A stretch of DNA of 64,000 nucleotides from Chloroflexota bacterium. Its GTDB lineage: Bacteria; Chloroflexota; Anaerolineae; Anaerolineales; Villigracilaceae. The stretch covers positions 18,002 to 82,001 of the forward strand of contig JACRLC010000008.1 of NCBI GenBank assembly GCA_016235425.1. The letters are read 5' to 3'. Both the position numbers and the translations under genes were made by a program. Positions within the stretch are counted from its first letter, which is position 1; every line of letters starts with the position of its first letter. The notes below the pieces were generated by a model. It ran no database searches and was not told where the DNA came from. It saw only the letters and a program-made list of their open reading frames with translations. Below, piece after piece: positions 16,973 to 24,644 of the stretch.

Positions 16973-18052
16973 ATGACCACTTACATCCTGCGCCGTATTG
17001 TTCTAAGCATTCCTGTCCTTATTGGCATTTTGTTTGCCACTTTTGCATTGGCGCGTTTAATCCCCGGCGATCCATGTCATGCCATGCTGGGTGAAAAAGC
17101 CACGGAAGTTGTGTGCAATGAATTTATCAGCAGGCATGGGTTGGATAAGCCCATCCCGATCCAGTTTGGAATATACGTGGGGGAGATCATGCAGGGTGAT
17201 TTTGGGCGTTCCTTCCGTTTTTCCAAGCCGGTTACCGATCTTTTGATGGAGCGCCTGCCCATCACAGTGGAACTCAGTTTTTCGGCCTTGTTCCTGAGCA
17301 TATTGATTGGGGTCCCGCTGGGAGTGATTTCAGCGGTCCGGCATAATTCCTGGGTGGATGTGGTGACGATGGTTTGGGCGAACGTCGGTGTTTCAATGCC
17401 GGTCTTCTGGCTGGGATTGATGCTGGCTTACATTTTTGCACTCGCGCTAAAAGGGACGCCCTTGCAGCTGCCTCCATCTGGTCGTTTGAGTCCGGGCGTG
17501 CTCACTACTCCTTTCTGGGAAGTTTGGGGGTTGAGTTTGCAGCCGAGCGGATTGCTTTACACGATCCTTGATTTCCTCAGCCGCATGAACATCTTAAATG
17601 CCGTGCTCTCGGCGAACTGGAAGCTTCTCACCGATGCCGTCACTCACTTGATCCTGCCTTCCATGGCTTTGGGCACTATTCCGATGGCGTTGATCGCACG
17701 CATGGCGCGCTCCGCCATGCTGGAGGTGCTTGGGCAGGATTACATTCGAACGGCGCGCGCCAAGGGACTGCGCCAGCGCGTGGTCGTTTTCAAACACGCC
17801 TTTCGCAATGCGCTTCTGCCGCTCGTCACGGTCATTGGCCTCTCGCTGGGCGGCCTGCTCGGAGGCGCGGTGCTGACTGAAACCGTATTCAATTTATCCG
17901 GAGTCGGACGCATCCTTTACGACTCGATCACGGCGCGGGATTATGGGATTGTGCAGGGCTTTACCGTGGTAATCGCAGTATTCTTTGTTTTCCTTAACCT
18001 GATCGTGGACGTTTCGTATGCCTATCTTGATCCCCGCATTCGTCTGGACTAA
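16973..18052 (+). CDS. ABC transporter permease, DppB type
   Basis: A 359-residue inner-membrane permease of oligopeptide/dipeptide importers. The start TTYILRRIVLSIPVLIGI is the usual first helix. The ATPase-contact (EAA) segment is AFRNALLPLVTVIGLSLGG, and the protein ends in DPRIRLD. An upstream frame to 16940 lies inside the hairpin and is not used. It is longer than classical DppB because of an insert between helices 3 and 4 (about residues 160-215). Followed after 3 bp by the second permease gene. Confidence 0.92.
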   Translation: MTTYILRRIVLSIPVLIGILFATFALARLIPGDPCHAMLGEKATEVVCNEFISRHGLDKPIPIQFGIYVGEIMQGDFGRSFRFSKPVTDLLMERLPITVELSFSALFLSILIGVPLGVISAVRHNSWVDVVTMVWANVGVSMPVFWLGLMLAYIFALALKGTPLQLPPSGRLSPGVLTTPFWEVWGLSLQPSGLLYTILDFLSRMNILNAVLSANWKLLTDAVTHLILPSMALGTIPMALIARMARSAMLEVLGQDYIRTARAKGLRQRVVVFKHAFRNALLPLVTVIGLSLGGLLGGAVLTETVFNLSGVGRILYDSITARDYGIVQGFTVVIAVFFVFLNLIVDVSYAYLDPRIRLD

Positions 18053-18055
18053 TCA

Positions 18056-19003
18056 ATGATCACCGACACATCAAAAATCGCCCAACTCGATAGTGAAGGT
18101 CTTTCGCTCCGGTCTGTAAGCCTGTGGCAGATCACGTGGCGGCGTCTCTTTCGCCGCAAGTCGGCTGTTGTGGGCATGGTGATCCTGGGTATCCTGATTC
18201 TCATCGCGCTGACTGCTCAATGGCTCGCGCCTTACGATCCATTACAGCCATTGATCGGAATAGAACAAATCAGCAAGCGCGCCAATCCCTGTATTCATCT
18301 TCTTGGCTGCCCTGCATCTGAACCTCAGCACATCATGGGCACTGACGGCAATGTGCGCGATGAATTCAGCCGCCTGCTCTACGGCGCGCGCTTGAGCCTG
18401 ATGATCGGTCTTACCACTGTTTCGTTCGCGATTATCATTGGCACGGTTTTAGGCGCTCTCAGCGGCTATTTCGGCGGCTGGGTTGACAACCTGATCATGC
18501 GCGTGATGGACGTCCTGCTGGCTTTTCCCTCGCTTCTTTTAGCAATTGCCATTGTCACGGTTCTTGGTCCGGGACTTCAAAATGCCCTGCTTGCGATTGG
18601 CATTGTCTCCATCCCGACCTATGCGCGCGTTGTGCGCGCCAGCGTTCTTTCCGTCCGCGAGATGGATTTTGTCTCTGCCACGCGTGCCATGGGCGGCAAC
18701 ACGATCCAGATTCTTTTCCGGCGCATTCTCCCCAATGCCTTGACCCCGCTCATCGTGCAAGGCACACTCGGCATTGCCACCGCCATCCTCGACGCCGCCG
18801 CGCTTTCCTTCCTCGGCCTTGGCGCGCAGCCGCCCACGCCGGAATGGGGTTCCATGCTCGGTGCGGAACGCAACCAGGTATTTACCGCGCCGCATCTCGT
18901 CTTTTATCCCGGCTTTGCCATCATGTTGACAGTACTGTCCTTCAACCTGCTCGGCGACGGCCTGCGCGACGCCCTCGACCCAAGATTGGCGCACATAAGT
19001 TGA
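18056..19003 (+). CDS. ABC transporter permease, DppC type
   Basis: A 315-residue partner of the DppB-type permease. The N-terminal WRRLFRRKSAVVGMVIL motif, the GTDGNVRDEFSRLLYGARLS segment and the C-terminal LLGDGLRDALDPRL are typical. The EAA loop is RRILPNALTPLIVQGTLG. The ATP-binding subunits normally found in such operons are absent here, so they must be encoded elsewhere and may be shared with other importers. Confidence 0.92.
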   Translation: MITDTSKIAQLDSEGLSLRSVSLWQITWRRLFRRKSAVVGMVILGILILIALTAQWLAPYDPLQPLIGIEQISKRANPCIHLLGCPASEPQHIMGTDGNVRDEFSRLLYGARLSLMIGLTTVSFAIIIGTVLGALSGYFGGWVDNLIMRVMDVLLAFPSLLLAIAIVTVLGPGLQNALLAIGIVSIPTYARVVRASVLSVREMDFVSATRAMGGNTIQILFRRILPNALTPLIVQGTLGIATAILDAAALSFLGLGAQPPTPEWGSMLGAERNQVFTAPHLVFYPGFAIMLTVLSFNLLGDGLRDALDPRLAHIS

Positions 19004-19015
19004 AACTAACTCATG

Positions 19016-19128
19016 GATAATCAGTAGATCACGAAACGACCAGGAGAAGCCCGAAAACAGGGGTGCGGGCGTACGCCCGCACCCCTGTTTTCGGGTATTC
19101 TTTCAACTTTCGTGAAGTACTGATAATC
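19016..19128. repeat. 113-bp nested inverted-repeat element
   Basis: Outer imperfect arms of about 22 bp (GATAATCAGTAGATCACGAAA and the complement of its right copy, 2-3 mismatches) enclose a perfect 46-nt palindrome at 19050-19095 with 23-bp arms (arm starts CCCGAAAACAGGGGTG). It lies just past the ABC operon and looks like a small non-autonomous mobile or extragenic palindromic element. It could also act as a terminator. Confidence 0.7.
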
Positions 19129-19170
19129 AATTGCCCGTCATTTTAGATGACGGGCAATTTTTATTTTCGA
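19129..19170 (+). terminator. Rho-independent terminator of the ABC operon
   Basis: AATTGCCCGTCA pairs with TGACGGGCAATT around a TTTTAGA loop and is followed by TTTATTTT. Confidence 0.85.
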
Positions 19171-19212
19171 ATTTTTTCAGTAGTTGCACTGCTGAATTCC
19201 TTGGGCCGCAAT

Positions 19213-19983
19213 TTATGACAAAGACATTCCCCACACAGCCAACGCGCTAAAGATGATGATCACCGTACCCGCGCCGAGCACCACATCGCGGAATTCGCGT
19301 TGATCTGCCAGCCGCAGGTCCGGAAAATTTCCCACCACCTGCCAAAGCGGACCGGCAAACCAGGTGAAGACCGCCCCGCCCAGCAAGCCGCCTACATGTC
19401 CCCAGTTATCGATCAGCCCGCCGCCTGAAAACCCGAGGAACAGGTTGAAGATAATGACGAAGATGATGTTGTTCATGGCCTGGCGGGATTCTTTCCCAAA
19501 CAGGCGGCGGTTTTGATACAGGAAAATTCCCTCCGCCGCGATCAAGCCAAAGATGGATGTGGATGCTCCAACGGACTGACCGGGTGTAATGAGAAAAGAG
19601 AAAACGTTACCGGCGAATCCCGCCAGCAGGTAAAGCAAAAGGAAGCGGCCATGTCCCATGCGCCATTCAAGGCCGGTTCCAAGAGAATACAAGGCATACA
19701 TGTTGAAGCCAATGTGCCAGATTGGCCCATGCAGGAGTATCGGCGTGAAAAGCCGCCAGAGTTCTCCGGCGCGAATTGCCTCGTTGCTCTTTGCGCCCAG
19801 CGCGGCCATCACATCGAAACCAAGCCAATATTCGCCGAGAACTTGCAGGACGTAAATAAAGATCGTGAGCCCGAGGATCACATTTGTAACGCGCGCGTTA
19901 ACGGCGGGAAGTCGAAGGGCGATGGTGCCGCTCGGGGCCGCGCCAGTTTCGAGGTCCGAAGGGGAGGCGGGAATTTCATTCAT
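19213..19983 (-). CDS. Rhomboid-family intramembrane serine protease
   Basis: A 256-residue polytopic protein with six or more helices. The catalytic dyad is visible: Ser in SVGASTSIFGL and His in WGHVGGLLGGAVF, with the HIGFNMYALYSLG helix that carries the oxyanion residues. It cleaves membrane-protein substrates within the bilayer; the substrates are unknown. The first ATG overlaps the end of gmk by 4 bp, so the genes are coupled. Confidence 0.9.
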   Translation of the reverse strand: MNEIPASPSDLETGAAPSGTIALRLPAVNARVTNVILGLTIFIYVLQVLGEYWLGFDVMAALGAKSNEAIRAGELWRLFTPILLHGPIWHIGFNMYALYSLGTGLEWRMGHGRFLLLYLLAGFAGNVFSFLITPGQSVGASTSIFGLIAAEGIFLYQNRRLFGKESRQAMNNIIFVIIFNLFLGFSGGGLIDNWGHVGGLLGGAVFTWFAGPLWQVVGNFPDLRLADQREFRDVVLGAGTVIIIFSALAVWGMSLS

Positions 19984-20597
19984 AAAGTCACCTTGCGATG
20001 CTGGACTCGCAGATGTTCAGCTTCAATGATCGAGCGTACTTTGTCCACCGTTTCATCGAGATGAAAATCGCGGTTGATGATCACGTAATCAAAATCCTCA
20101 ATACGCTGGAATTCCTTGCGCGCGGTGGCAATGCGCAGGGCAAGCGAATCCGACGATTCGGTTTTGCGGTCGCGCAATCGGCGTTCAAGTTCATCTTCGC
20201 TTTCGGGCGTGATGAAAATCAATAATGTTTCATTGGCAAGTTTGCGAACAGTTTCCGCACCCTGCACGTCGAGCCGCATCACCACATCCTGGCCGCTCGC
20301 AAGCGCCTCGCGCACCTGCGCCTTAGGGATGCCTTTGTAATCGCCATACACGATCGCATATTCGATCAATTCATCCTGTTCGATCATGCGCGCGAACTCT
20401 TCCTTTGAAGTAAAAAAATAATCCCTGCCGTGAACTTCATTTGCGCGCTTCGGCCGTGTGGTGGCTGTGACCACAAAATGGAACGGCAGTCCGCGCTCTT
20501 TCATGCGCTGCATCACGGTGTCTTTGCCCGCGCCCGAAGGCCCGGAAATGACGATGAGCAATGGATTGGGTTTTCGTAAATCGAATTCGGAGGACAT
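19980..20597 (-). CDS. gmk: Guanylate kinase
   Basis: Phosphorylates GMP to GDP. The 205-residue length is normal. The P-loop GPSGAGKDT is at about 19-27; the GMP-binding stretch contains TTRPKRANEVHGRDYFF, and TSKEEF follows. A minus-strand TACAAT (20604-20609) lies six bases before the ATG, indicating a leaderless mRNA. Upstream gene of the gmk-rhomboid pair. Confidence 0.95.
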   Translation of the reverse strand: MSSEFDLRKPNPLLIVISGPSGAGKDTVMQRMKERGLPFHFVVTATTRPKRANEVHGRDYFFTSKEEFARMIEQDELIEYAIVYGDYKGIPKAQVREALASGQDVVMRLDVQGAETVRKLANETLLIFITPESEDELERRLRDRKTESSDSLALRIATARKEFQRIEDFDYVIINRDFHLDETVDKVRSIIEAEHLRVQHRKVTL

Positions 20598-20609
20598 GGC
20601 TGTATTGTA
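20598..20609 (-). promoter_or_regulatory. Leaderless -10 box of gmk
   Basis: Minus-strand TACAAT followed by six bases (ACAGCC) and the ATG. Confidence 0.55.
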
Positions 20610-20627
20610 CCAAACAGGAACAGTGAC

Positions 20628-20680
20628 GGACTCAAAGTCTCCAGACTTTGATCCAACATCAAGAGATGTTGGACTCCGAT
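20628..20680. repeat. Double palindrome between gmk and the FmdB gene
   Basis: CAAAGTCTCCAGACTTTG (20633-20650) and CCAACATCAAGAGATGTTGG (20653-20672) are framed by CGGACT and GGACTCCG. Member of the GGACTCC palindromic family. Confidence 0.75.
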
Positions 20681-20721
20681 ATATTACTTCGCTTCATTCC
20701 CGACCTTTGGCCTGATTCGGT

Positions 20722-20733
20722 TAAAATAGGAGT
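20722..20733 (+). promoter_or_regulatory. Leaderless -10 box of the FmdB-like gene
   Basis: TAAAAT, then AGGAGT, then ATG. The six spacer bases also read as a Shine-Dalgarno-like sequence, so either mode of initiation is possible. Confidence 0.45.
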
Positions 20734-21114
20734 ATGCCAACCTATGATTTTATCTGCCAAAAATGCAGCCAGCGCTTTGACATTTTCCTGACCTTCAGCG
20801 AATACGGCAAGACAAAGGTGACTTGCGCGCACTGCGGAAGTGAGTCTGTGCGCCGCCGTATGACGAAAGTTCGTATCGCCAAATCCGAGGAAAGCCGCAT
20901 GGAATCCATGGCCGACGATGTCTCCGGTTTCGAAGGCCTCGAAGACGACCCGAAGGCCCTCGGCCGGATGATGCGAAAGATGGGAAAGGAAATGGGCGAA
21001 GAACTTCCCCCCGAATTCGACGATGTTGTTGGCAGGCTCGAAGCAGGTCAATCGCCGGAGGAGATCGAGTCTGCTTTGCCGGATCTGGGGAACGCGGCAA
21101 GTGATGATGAATAA
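20734..21114 (+). CDS. FmdB-type zinc-ribbon protein
   Basis: 126 residues. The N-terminal zinc ribbon is the FmdB/putative regulatory family: MPTYDFICQKCSQRFDIF with a second CAHCGS knuckle, ligands at about Cys9, Cys12, Cys32 and Cys35. After residue 50 the protein is acidic and Met-rich, with no recognised domain. The family was first linked to formamidase/amidase gene regulation, but its function is not settled. Confidence 0.85.
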   Translation: MPTYDFICQKCSQRFDIFLTFSEYGKTKVTCAHCGSESVRRRMTKVRIAKSEESRMESMADDVSGFEGLEDDPKALGRMMRKMGKEMGEELPPEFDDVVGRLEAGQSPEEIESALPDLGNAASDDE

Positions 21115-21136
21115 CCCCATGAAAGTAATAAACACA

Positions 21137-21167
21137 AACTCACCCCGAAACTAATTCTTCGGGGTGA
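21137..21167. terminator. Convergent terminator hairpin
   Basis: TCACCCCGAA pairs with TTCGGGGTGA around an ACTAATTC loop between convergent genes. The minus-strand side is followed by a T-rich GTTTGTGTTTATT. Confidence 0.7.
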
Positions 21168-21194
21168 ATTCCACTTTGGAAACGATCAAGATTT

Positions 21195-21851
21195 TTAGAC
21201 CTTCGCCTGCACCTGCTGGACGGTTTCCTTGAGATTGCGCATACGGCCAAGCATGTCATGCCAGAACGAACTGCCTGCGCTGGCGGCCAGGCCTGTTATG
21301 ATCATGCCTCCGATCTGCGCGTTGGGCTGGGTCAGGATTTGGCTGACATCCTCGGGCAGGAGCGAACCCAGAATATCGAACGTATCTATTCTCAACAAAA
21401 TGGCGGCCACAATGCCGATGACACCGGAGATCACGCGCAGGATGGTGATCCGGTGGCGTTCGTCAACGGCATATTGCCTGCGTAAGGCGGTAATTTTAAG
21501 AGCAAGATCCTTCTGCGCCTGCGTGATTTTGCTTTCTGGTCCCAAAGCCTCCAGGGCCTGATCGGCAATTTCCTTCACGTCCTGAACGTTCTTTTGCAAT
21601 AATACTTCCACCGCTTTGTATTCGGTGGTCAGGTTTTGAACAGCGGCGGCTTTGATTTCCACATCCGATCCTTCAGGAAGCCATTCCTTGATGTCCTTCA
21701 GCAGGTCATCGGGATCGAGTTTCTTTCGCAACCAGGGCAGGGACGTGAACGGTTCGAGGATGGTCTCCACGCTGACGGCCAGCACGAGAATGACGGCAAA
21801 GTACGCACCCAGTACGCCCAGGACAGTGGTGAGTTGATCGAAGTTGGACAT
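21195..21851 (-). CDS. Uncharacterised membrane protein with coiled-coil loop
   Basis: 218 residues, not recognised. A membrane helix lies at about 10-32. It is followed by a soluble, charged helical stretch (about 45-130) that could form a coiled coil, then two hydrophobic segments at about 140-160 and 175-200. A good AGGAGAAGA site supports the ATG. Its leader carries a 92-nt element (21885-21976) shared with the DUF7282 lipoprotein gene at 56767, suggesting common control. Confidence 0.7.
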   Translation of the reverse strand: MSNFDQLTTVLGVLGAYFAVILVLAVSVETILEPFTSLPWLRKKLDPDDLLKDIKEWLPEGSDVEIKAAAVQNLTTEYKAVEVLLQKNVQDVKEIADQALEALGPESKITQAQKDLALKITALRRQYAVDERHRITILRVISGVIGIVAAILLRIDTFDILGSLLPEDVSQILTQPNAQIGGMIITGLAASAGSSFWHDMLGRMRNLKETVQQVQAKV

Positions 21852-21884
21852 TCTCTTCTCCTATTGAAATTGCAGGGATGAATT

Positions 21885-21976
21885 TGCCGCTTGTTGCATA
21901 AATTACTAGATTTATTGGCGGAAATTTCGAGTAAAAATGATAATTCTGGTTCAGTTATTTATGCGGCGCTATGTAG
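21885..21976 (-). promoter_or_regulatory. Structured 5'-leader element, copy 1
   Basis: A 92-nt element read on the minus strand, 33 bp ahead of the start codon at 21851. Its ends pair: GCATAAATAACT near the 5' end with AGTAATTTATGC near the 3' end, closed by GCC/GGC with an unpaired AACAAGC bulge. A minus-strand TATACT sits at its upstream edge, so the element would be the 5' end of the transcript. Copy 2 is at 56791-56882. Confidence 0.6.
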
Positions 21977-21983
21977 TATAGCA

Positions 21984-22487
21984 TTAATTGTTGAGATGTT
22001 TTTCCATTGTTTCGCGATGTTCAGCGAAATGCTCGGTGGTATCCCCCAGCACCCACAGCAGAAGCGGACGTTTTTCAGGATCGTCGGCTTGACGCGGCTG
22101 CATCAAATCATCAAAAGGCATGTTCGTGAGTTTCGTGACCAACGCGGCATACACGCGTTTGATATCATTCATTACTTCATCCATGGAACGCTCCCGATTG
22201 CGTTTGAACAGGATCGGATTGATGACTTCCATATCCCAATCCTCTGTCACATCCGGGGAAACGCCAATCACTTCGTGTGACGGGCGTTTATCCATGTGAT
22301 AACCCATTAGGATCGTCATCCATTCCGAGAGATGCGCCAGATTGTCCTTTGGCGACCAGCCGCCCGAATCGGGTGTTGTCAACTGCCTTTTATCCATCTT
22401 CGCGATGACCTGCATTAGTGCCTGCCATTCATGCTCGATGGCGGATAATAATTCGGATTTGCTGCTGGGTATCCATTGCTCTGTCAT
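21984..22487 (-). CDS. DinB/ClbS-like four-helix-bundle protein
   Basis: A 167-residue protein of the DinB/ClbS-DfsB (DUF1706) superfamily. The N-terminal helix is followed by the family's GWSPKDNLAHLSEWM segment with a candidate metal-binding His, and a C-terminal TTEHFAEHRETM helix adds further His. Members include thiol-dependent transferases and the colibactin-resistance hydrolase ClbS; the reaction here is unknown. It is 9 bp downstream of the S51 peptidase and has its own GGAG site. Confidence 0.75.
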   Translation of the reverse strand: MTEQWIPSSKSELLSAIEHEWQALMQVIAKMDKRQLTTPDSGGWSPKDNLAHLSEWMTILMGYHMDKRPSHEVIGVSPDVTEDWDMEVINPILFKRNRERSMDEVMNDIKRVYAALVTKLTNMPFDDLMQPRQADDPEKRPLLLWVLGDTTEHFAEHRETMEKHLNN

Positions 22488-22496
22488 CTTTTGCTC

Positions 22497-23177
22497 CTAA
22501 GGTTTGATCGCCTTTCCTTCTTCGAGTTTTTCCTTCTCGTGATCCTTGCGTAAAATCCAGGCCTCGCCGCGCACGAGCAGGGTCTTCTTTCCAGCCATGC
22601 CGACATGAGCGCCGTCGCTCAACATAATAACAGGATTGTCGTGAAAGAAATGATAATCATCCAGCCACTCATCCTGAACGGACTGTCCATGCGCATCCAA
22701 GGCGTAATGGGCAAAGAAGTTGAATGGGGAGACGTTTAACCCGTCAAAGTACGGAGTCCCAACCGTGTTCATGTCTTTGGATGTGAGGATGTTCGGTCCG
22801 CATAAAATTGCTCCCGCGCTGAAACCCACCAGAGGCAGTCCAGCCTGTACTTTCTTTCGCAGGTACGGCATCACGCCGCTGACATGCAGGCGATGATTGA
22901 GGAGGAATGTGTTCCCGCCGGGAATATAAACCAGGGAAGAGACGCGTATGATTTCCTCGATCTCTTTTTGAGACATCAATTCTGCATTGATCACTTCCAG
23001 CCGCGCCAAACCTTTGAAAGCTTTTTCGTTATCTTCCAGCCATTTTTCCGCATAAAGGGATGCCAGCGGCAGGTACGCCACGATTGGGTCGGGTTTATCC
23101 TCCAGGTATGGCCTGCTTGCTTCGATGATATAGCGAATGTCGTCTCTACCAGGGGATGAGAAAAGGTGCAGTTCCAT
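22497..23177 (-). CDS. Peptidase E-like serine peptidase (family S51)
   Basis: 226 residues from the ATG at 23177, matching the usual length of about 230; the frame extends to 23264, but the upstream part is not family-like. The nucleophile elbow GFSAGAILCG has Ser near 117, and PGGNTFLLN and the later FFHDN segment are typical. Known members are aspartyl dipeptidases or cyanophycinase-like enzymes acting in the cytoplasm. It is the first gene of a pair with the DinB-like gene. Confidence 0.85.
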   Translation of the reverse strand: MELHLFSSPGRDDIRYIIEASRPYLEDKPDPIVAYLPLASLYAEKWLEDNEKAFKGLARLEVINAELMSQKEIEEIIRVSSLVYIPGGNTFLLNHRLHVSGVMPYLRKKVQAGLPLVGFSAGAILCGPNILTSKDMNTVGTPYFDGLNVSPFNFFAHYALDAHGQSVQDEWLDDYHFFHDNPVIMLSDGAHVGMAGKKTLLVRGEAWILRKDHEKEKLEEGKAIKP

Positions 23178-23276
23178 TGTAGAACAAGTGTACGGTATTT
23201 GCGGCTGAAAAGCAAGATAAAAAATCTCCCCAATTTGCGGTCGGGGAGGATCAACTGCCAGCACGGAGCGAACGGC

Positions 23277-23603
23277 TCAATATCGCTTGCCGCCCCCGCG
23301 TTGTTGACCATGCGTGCGGCCACTGCCGCGATTTCCAAAGGGACGGCCGCGTTCTTCGCGCGGACGGGCCAAATTCACCTTTAGCTCGCGATCCTTGAAT
23401 TGAAAGCCGTTGAACATGCTGATGGCTTTCTCTGCTTCGGCCTGGTTGCTCATTTCCACAAACCCAAAGCCCTTGGATTGACCGCTATCGCGGTCCTTGA
23501 TCAGCGCCACCGAAGTAACGGAGCCTGCCTGCGCGAACAGAGTTCGAAGGTCGTCTTCCGTGGTCGAATAGGATAGATTACCGACGTATATCTTGGATTC
23601 CAT
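23277..23603 (-). CDS. RRM-type RNA-binding protein
   Basis: 108 residues. A single RRM occupies residues 3-82, with RNP-2 (IYVGNL) and RNP-1 (KGFGFVEM) intact, followed by a Gly/Arg-rich tail ending GGGKRY. This is the layout of the cold-inducible Rbp proteins of cyanobacteria and Chloroflexota. Start chosen at 23603 behind GGAG; upstream in-frame codons are not family-like. The 290 bp between it and the HAD gene contains no gene and could be a long, regulated 5' leader, as is common for cold-shock RNA-binding proteins. Confidence 0.9.
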   Translation of the reverse strand: MESKIYVGNLSYSTTEDDLRTLFAQAGSVTSVALIKDRDSGQSKGFGFVEMSNQAEAEKAISMFNGFQFKDRELKVNLARPREERGRPFGNRGSGRTHGQQRGGGKRY

Positions 23604-23893
23604 TTTTTCTCCAGTCACCGCCCGCTGTGCGGACGATACATAATCAGGCGTGAGACGACCTCGAAAGAGAATCACCAAATCCTGTGACAATAAAGTCAGT
23701 ATATCACAGGGAAGGAGACGCGCGTGGCACGTGGAAAATGTCTCTACTTGCCTGCTTCCACCGTTTCCTGGTGCGGCCGGCAATGATAATGACCCGGGCT
23801 GGTTCCTTTCTCATGGCTATTTTTTCCTGGTTTGGATCCACCAGATAATGTACGGTGGAGAATTCTTCATAAGAATTTCAGCCGTTTTAATTC

Positions 23894-24550
23894 CTATCCA
23901 TACGCTGGCGTGTCCCCAATAATTTCCCAGCCGCGTTCCAGAGCGACTGCTTTCAGCCTTTTCTCAGGATGCACCGCCACAGGACGATCCGCGTGCTCAA
24001 GCAAGGGGATGTCCATCACGGTATCGCCGTAGGCCACATCCACGCGTTCCACGCCGAGGCGGCTCAATACCTGCTCGATCTTCTTCTCGTTTGCCACCAG
24101 TTCGCCGGTCAACCTGACGCGTCCATTCACGATCTCAACGGGTGTGCCGATGGTCTTTGCGCCGATGCGTCTCGCAAACGGTTCGATGAACGGCTCGACC
24201 ATACTGCTGGCGATATAAACGTCCGCGCCATCCTCGCGGTGTGCGAGCAGGCGCAGTACCACGTCCTCGCGGCGTTTCTTCCACAGGTCTTGTTCCACGA
24301 TCCACTCCGAAGCATGAACTAATTTTTCAGGGGTCGCTTCCTTGATGTAAGCCAGGCTCTTGATCATCAAATCCTGTCCCCATTTCTGCCAGTCAATCAA
24401 TCCATTCTTTGCCAGAAAATACGCAGGCATGATGGATGCCATGTAAAGGTTCGCGCGGAATTTGCTTTGGTTATGCTTTACCCAATCCACGAGTCCGAGA
24501 AAAGGAGAGCCGGTTGTTAAAGTACCCATCATGTCTGAGATAACGATCAT
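23894..24550 (-). CDS. HAD-superfamily hydrolase with altered catalytic motif
   Basis: 218 residues, SerB/HAD-IB-like. Motif I reads SDMMGTLT, so the nucleophile Asp6 is kept but the general acid/base Asp two residues on is replaced by Met8. Motif II is VYIASS, a Lys follows in ANEKKIEQ, and motif III is VAYGDTVMDIPLL with its Asp. It may be a phosphatase with changed chemistry or a non-catalytic binding protein. A minus-strand TATAAG lies eight bases before the ATG. Confidence 0.8.
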   Translation of the reverse strand: MIVISDMMGTLTTGSPFLGLVDWVKHNQSKFRANLYMASIMPAYFLAKNGLIDWQKWGQDLMIKSLAYIKEATPEKLVHASEWIVEQDLWKKRREDVVLRLLAHREDGADVYIASSMVEPFIEPFARRIGAKTIGTPVEIVNGRVRLTGELVANEKKIEQVLSRLGVERVDVAYGDTVMDIPLLEHADRPVAVHPEKRLKAVALERGWEIIGDTPAYG

Positions 24551-24596
24551 ATTTTATCCTTATACCTTGCAAGCAACTGAGAGCTAAAATAATATG

Positions 24597-24628
24597 CGGA
24601 GTCCAAAGTCTGGAGACTTTGGACTCCG
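24597..24628. repeat. 32-bp palindrome between HAD and amidase genes
   Basis: CGGAGTCCAAAGTCT is matched by its exact complement across a two-base centre. Member of the GGACTCC palindromic family. Confidence 0.8.
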
Positions 24629-24644
24629 TTAAAAGCGGACAGAC

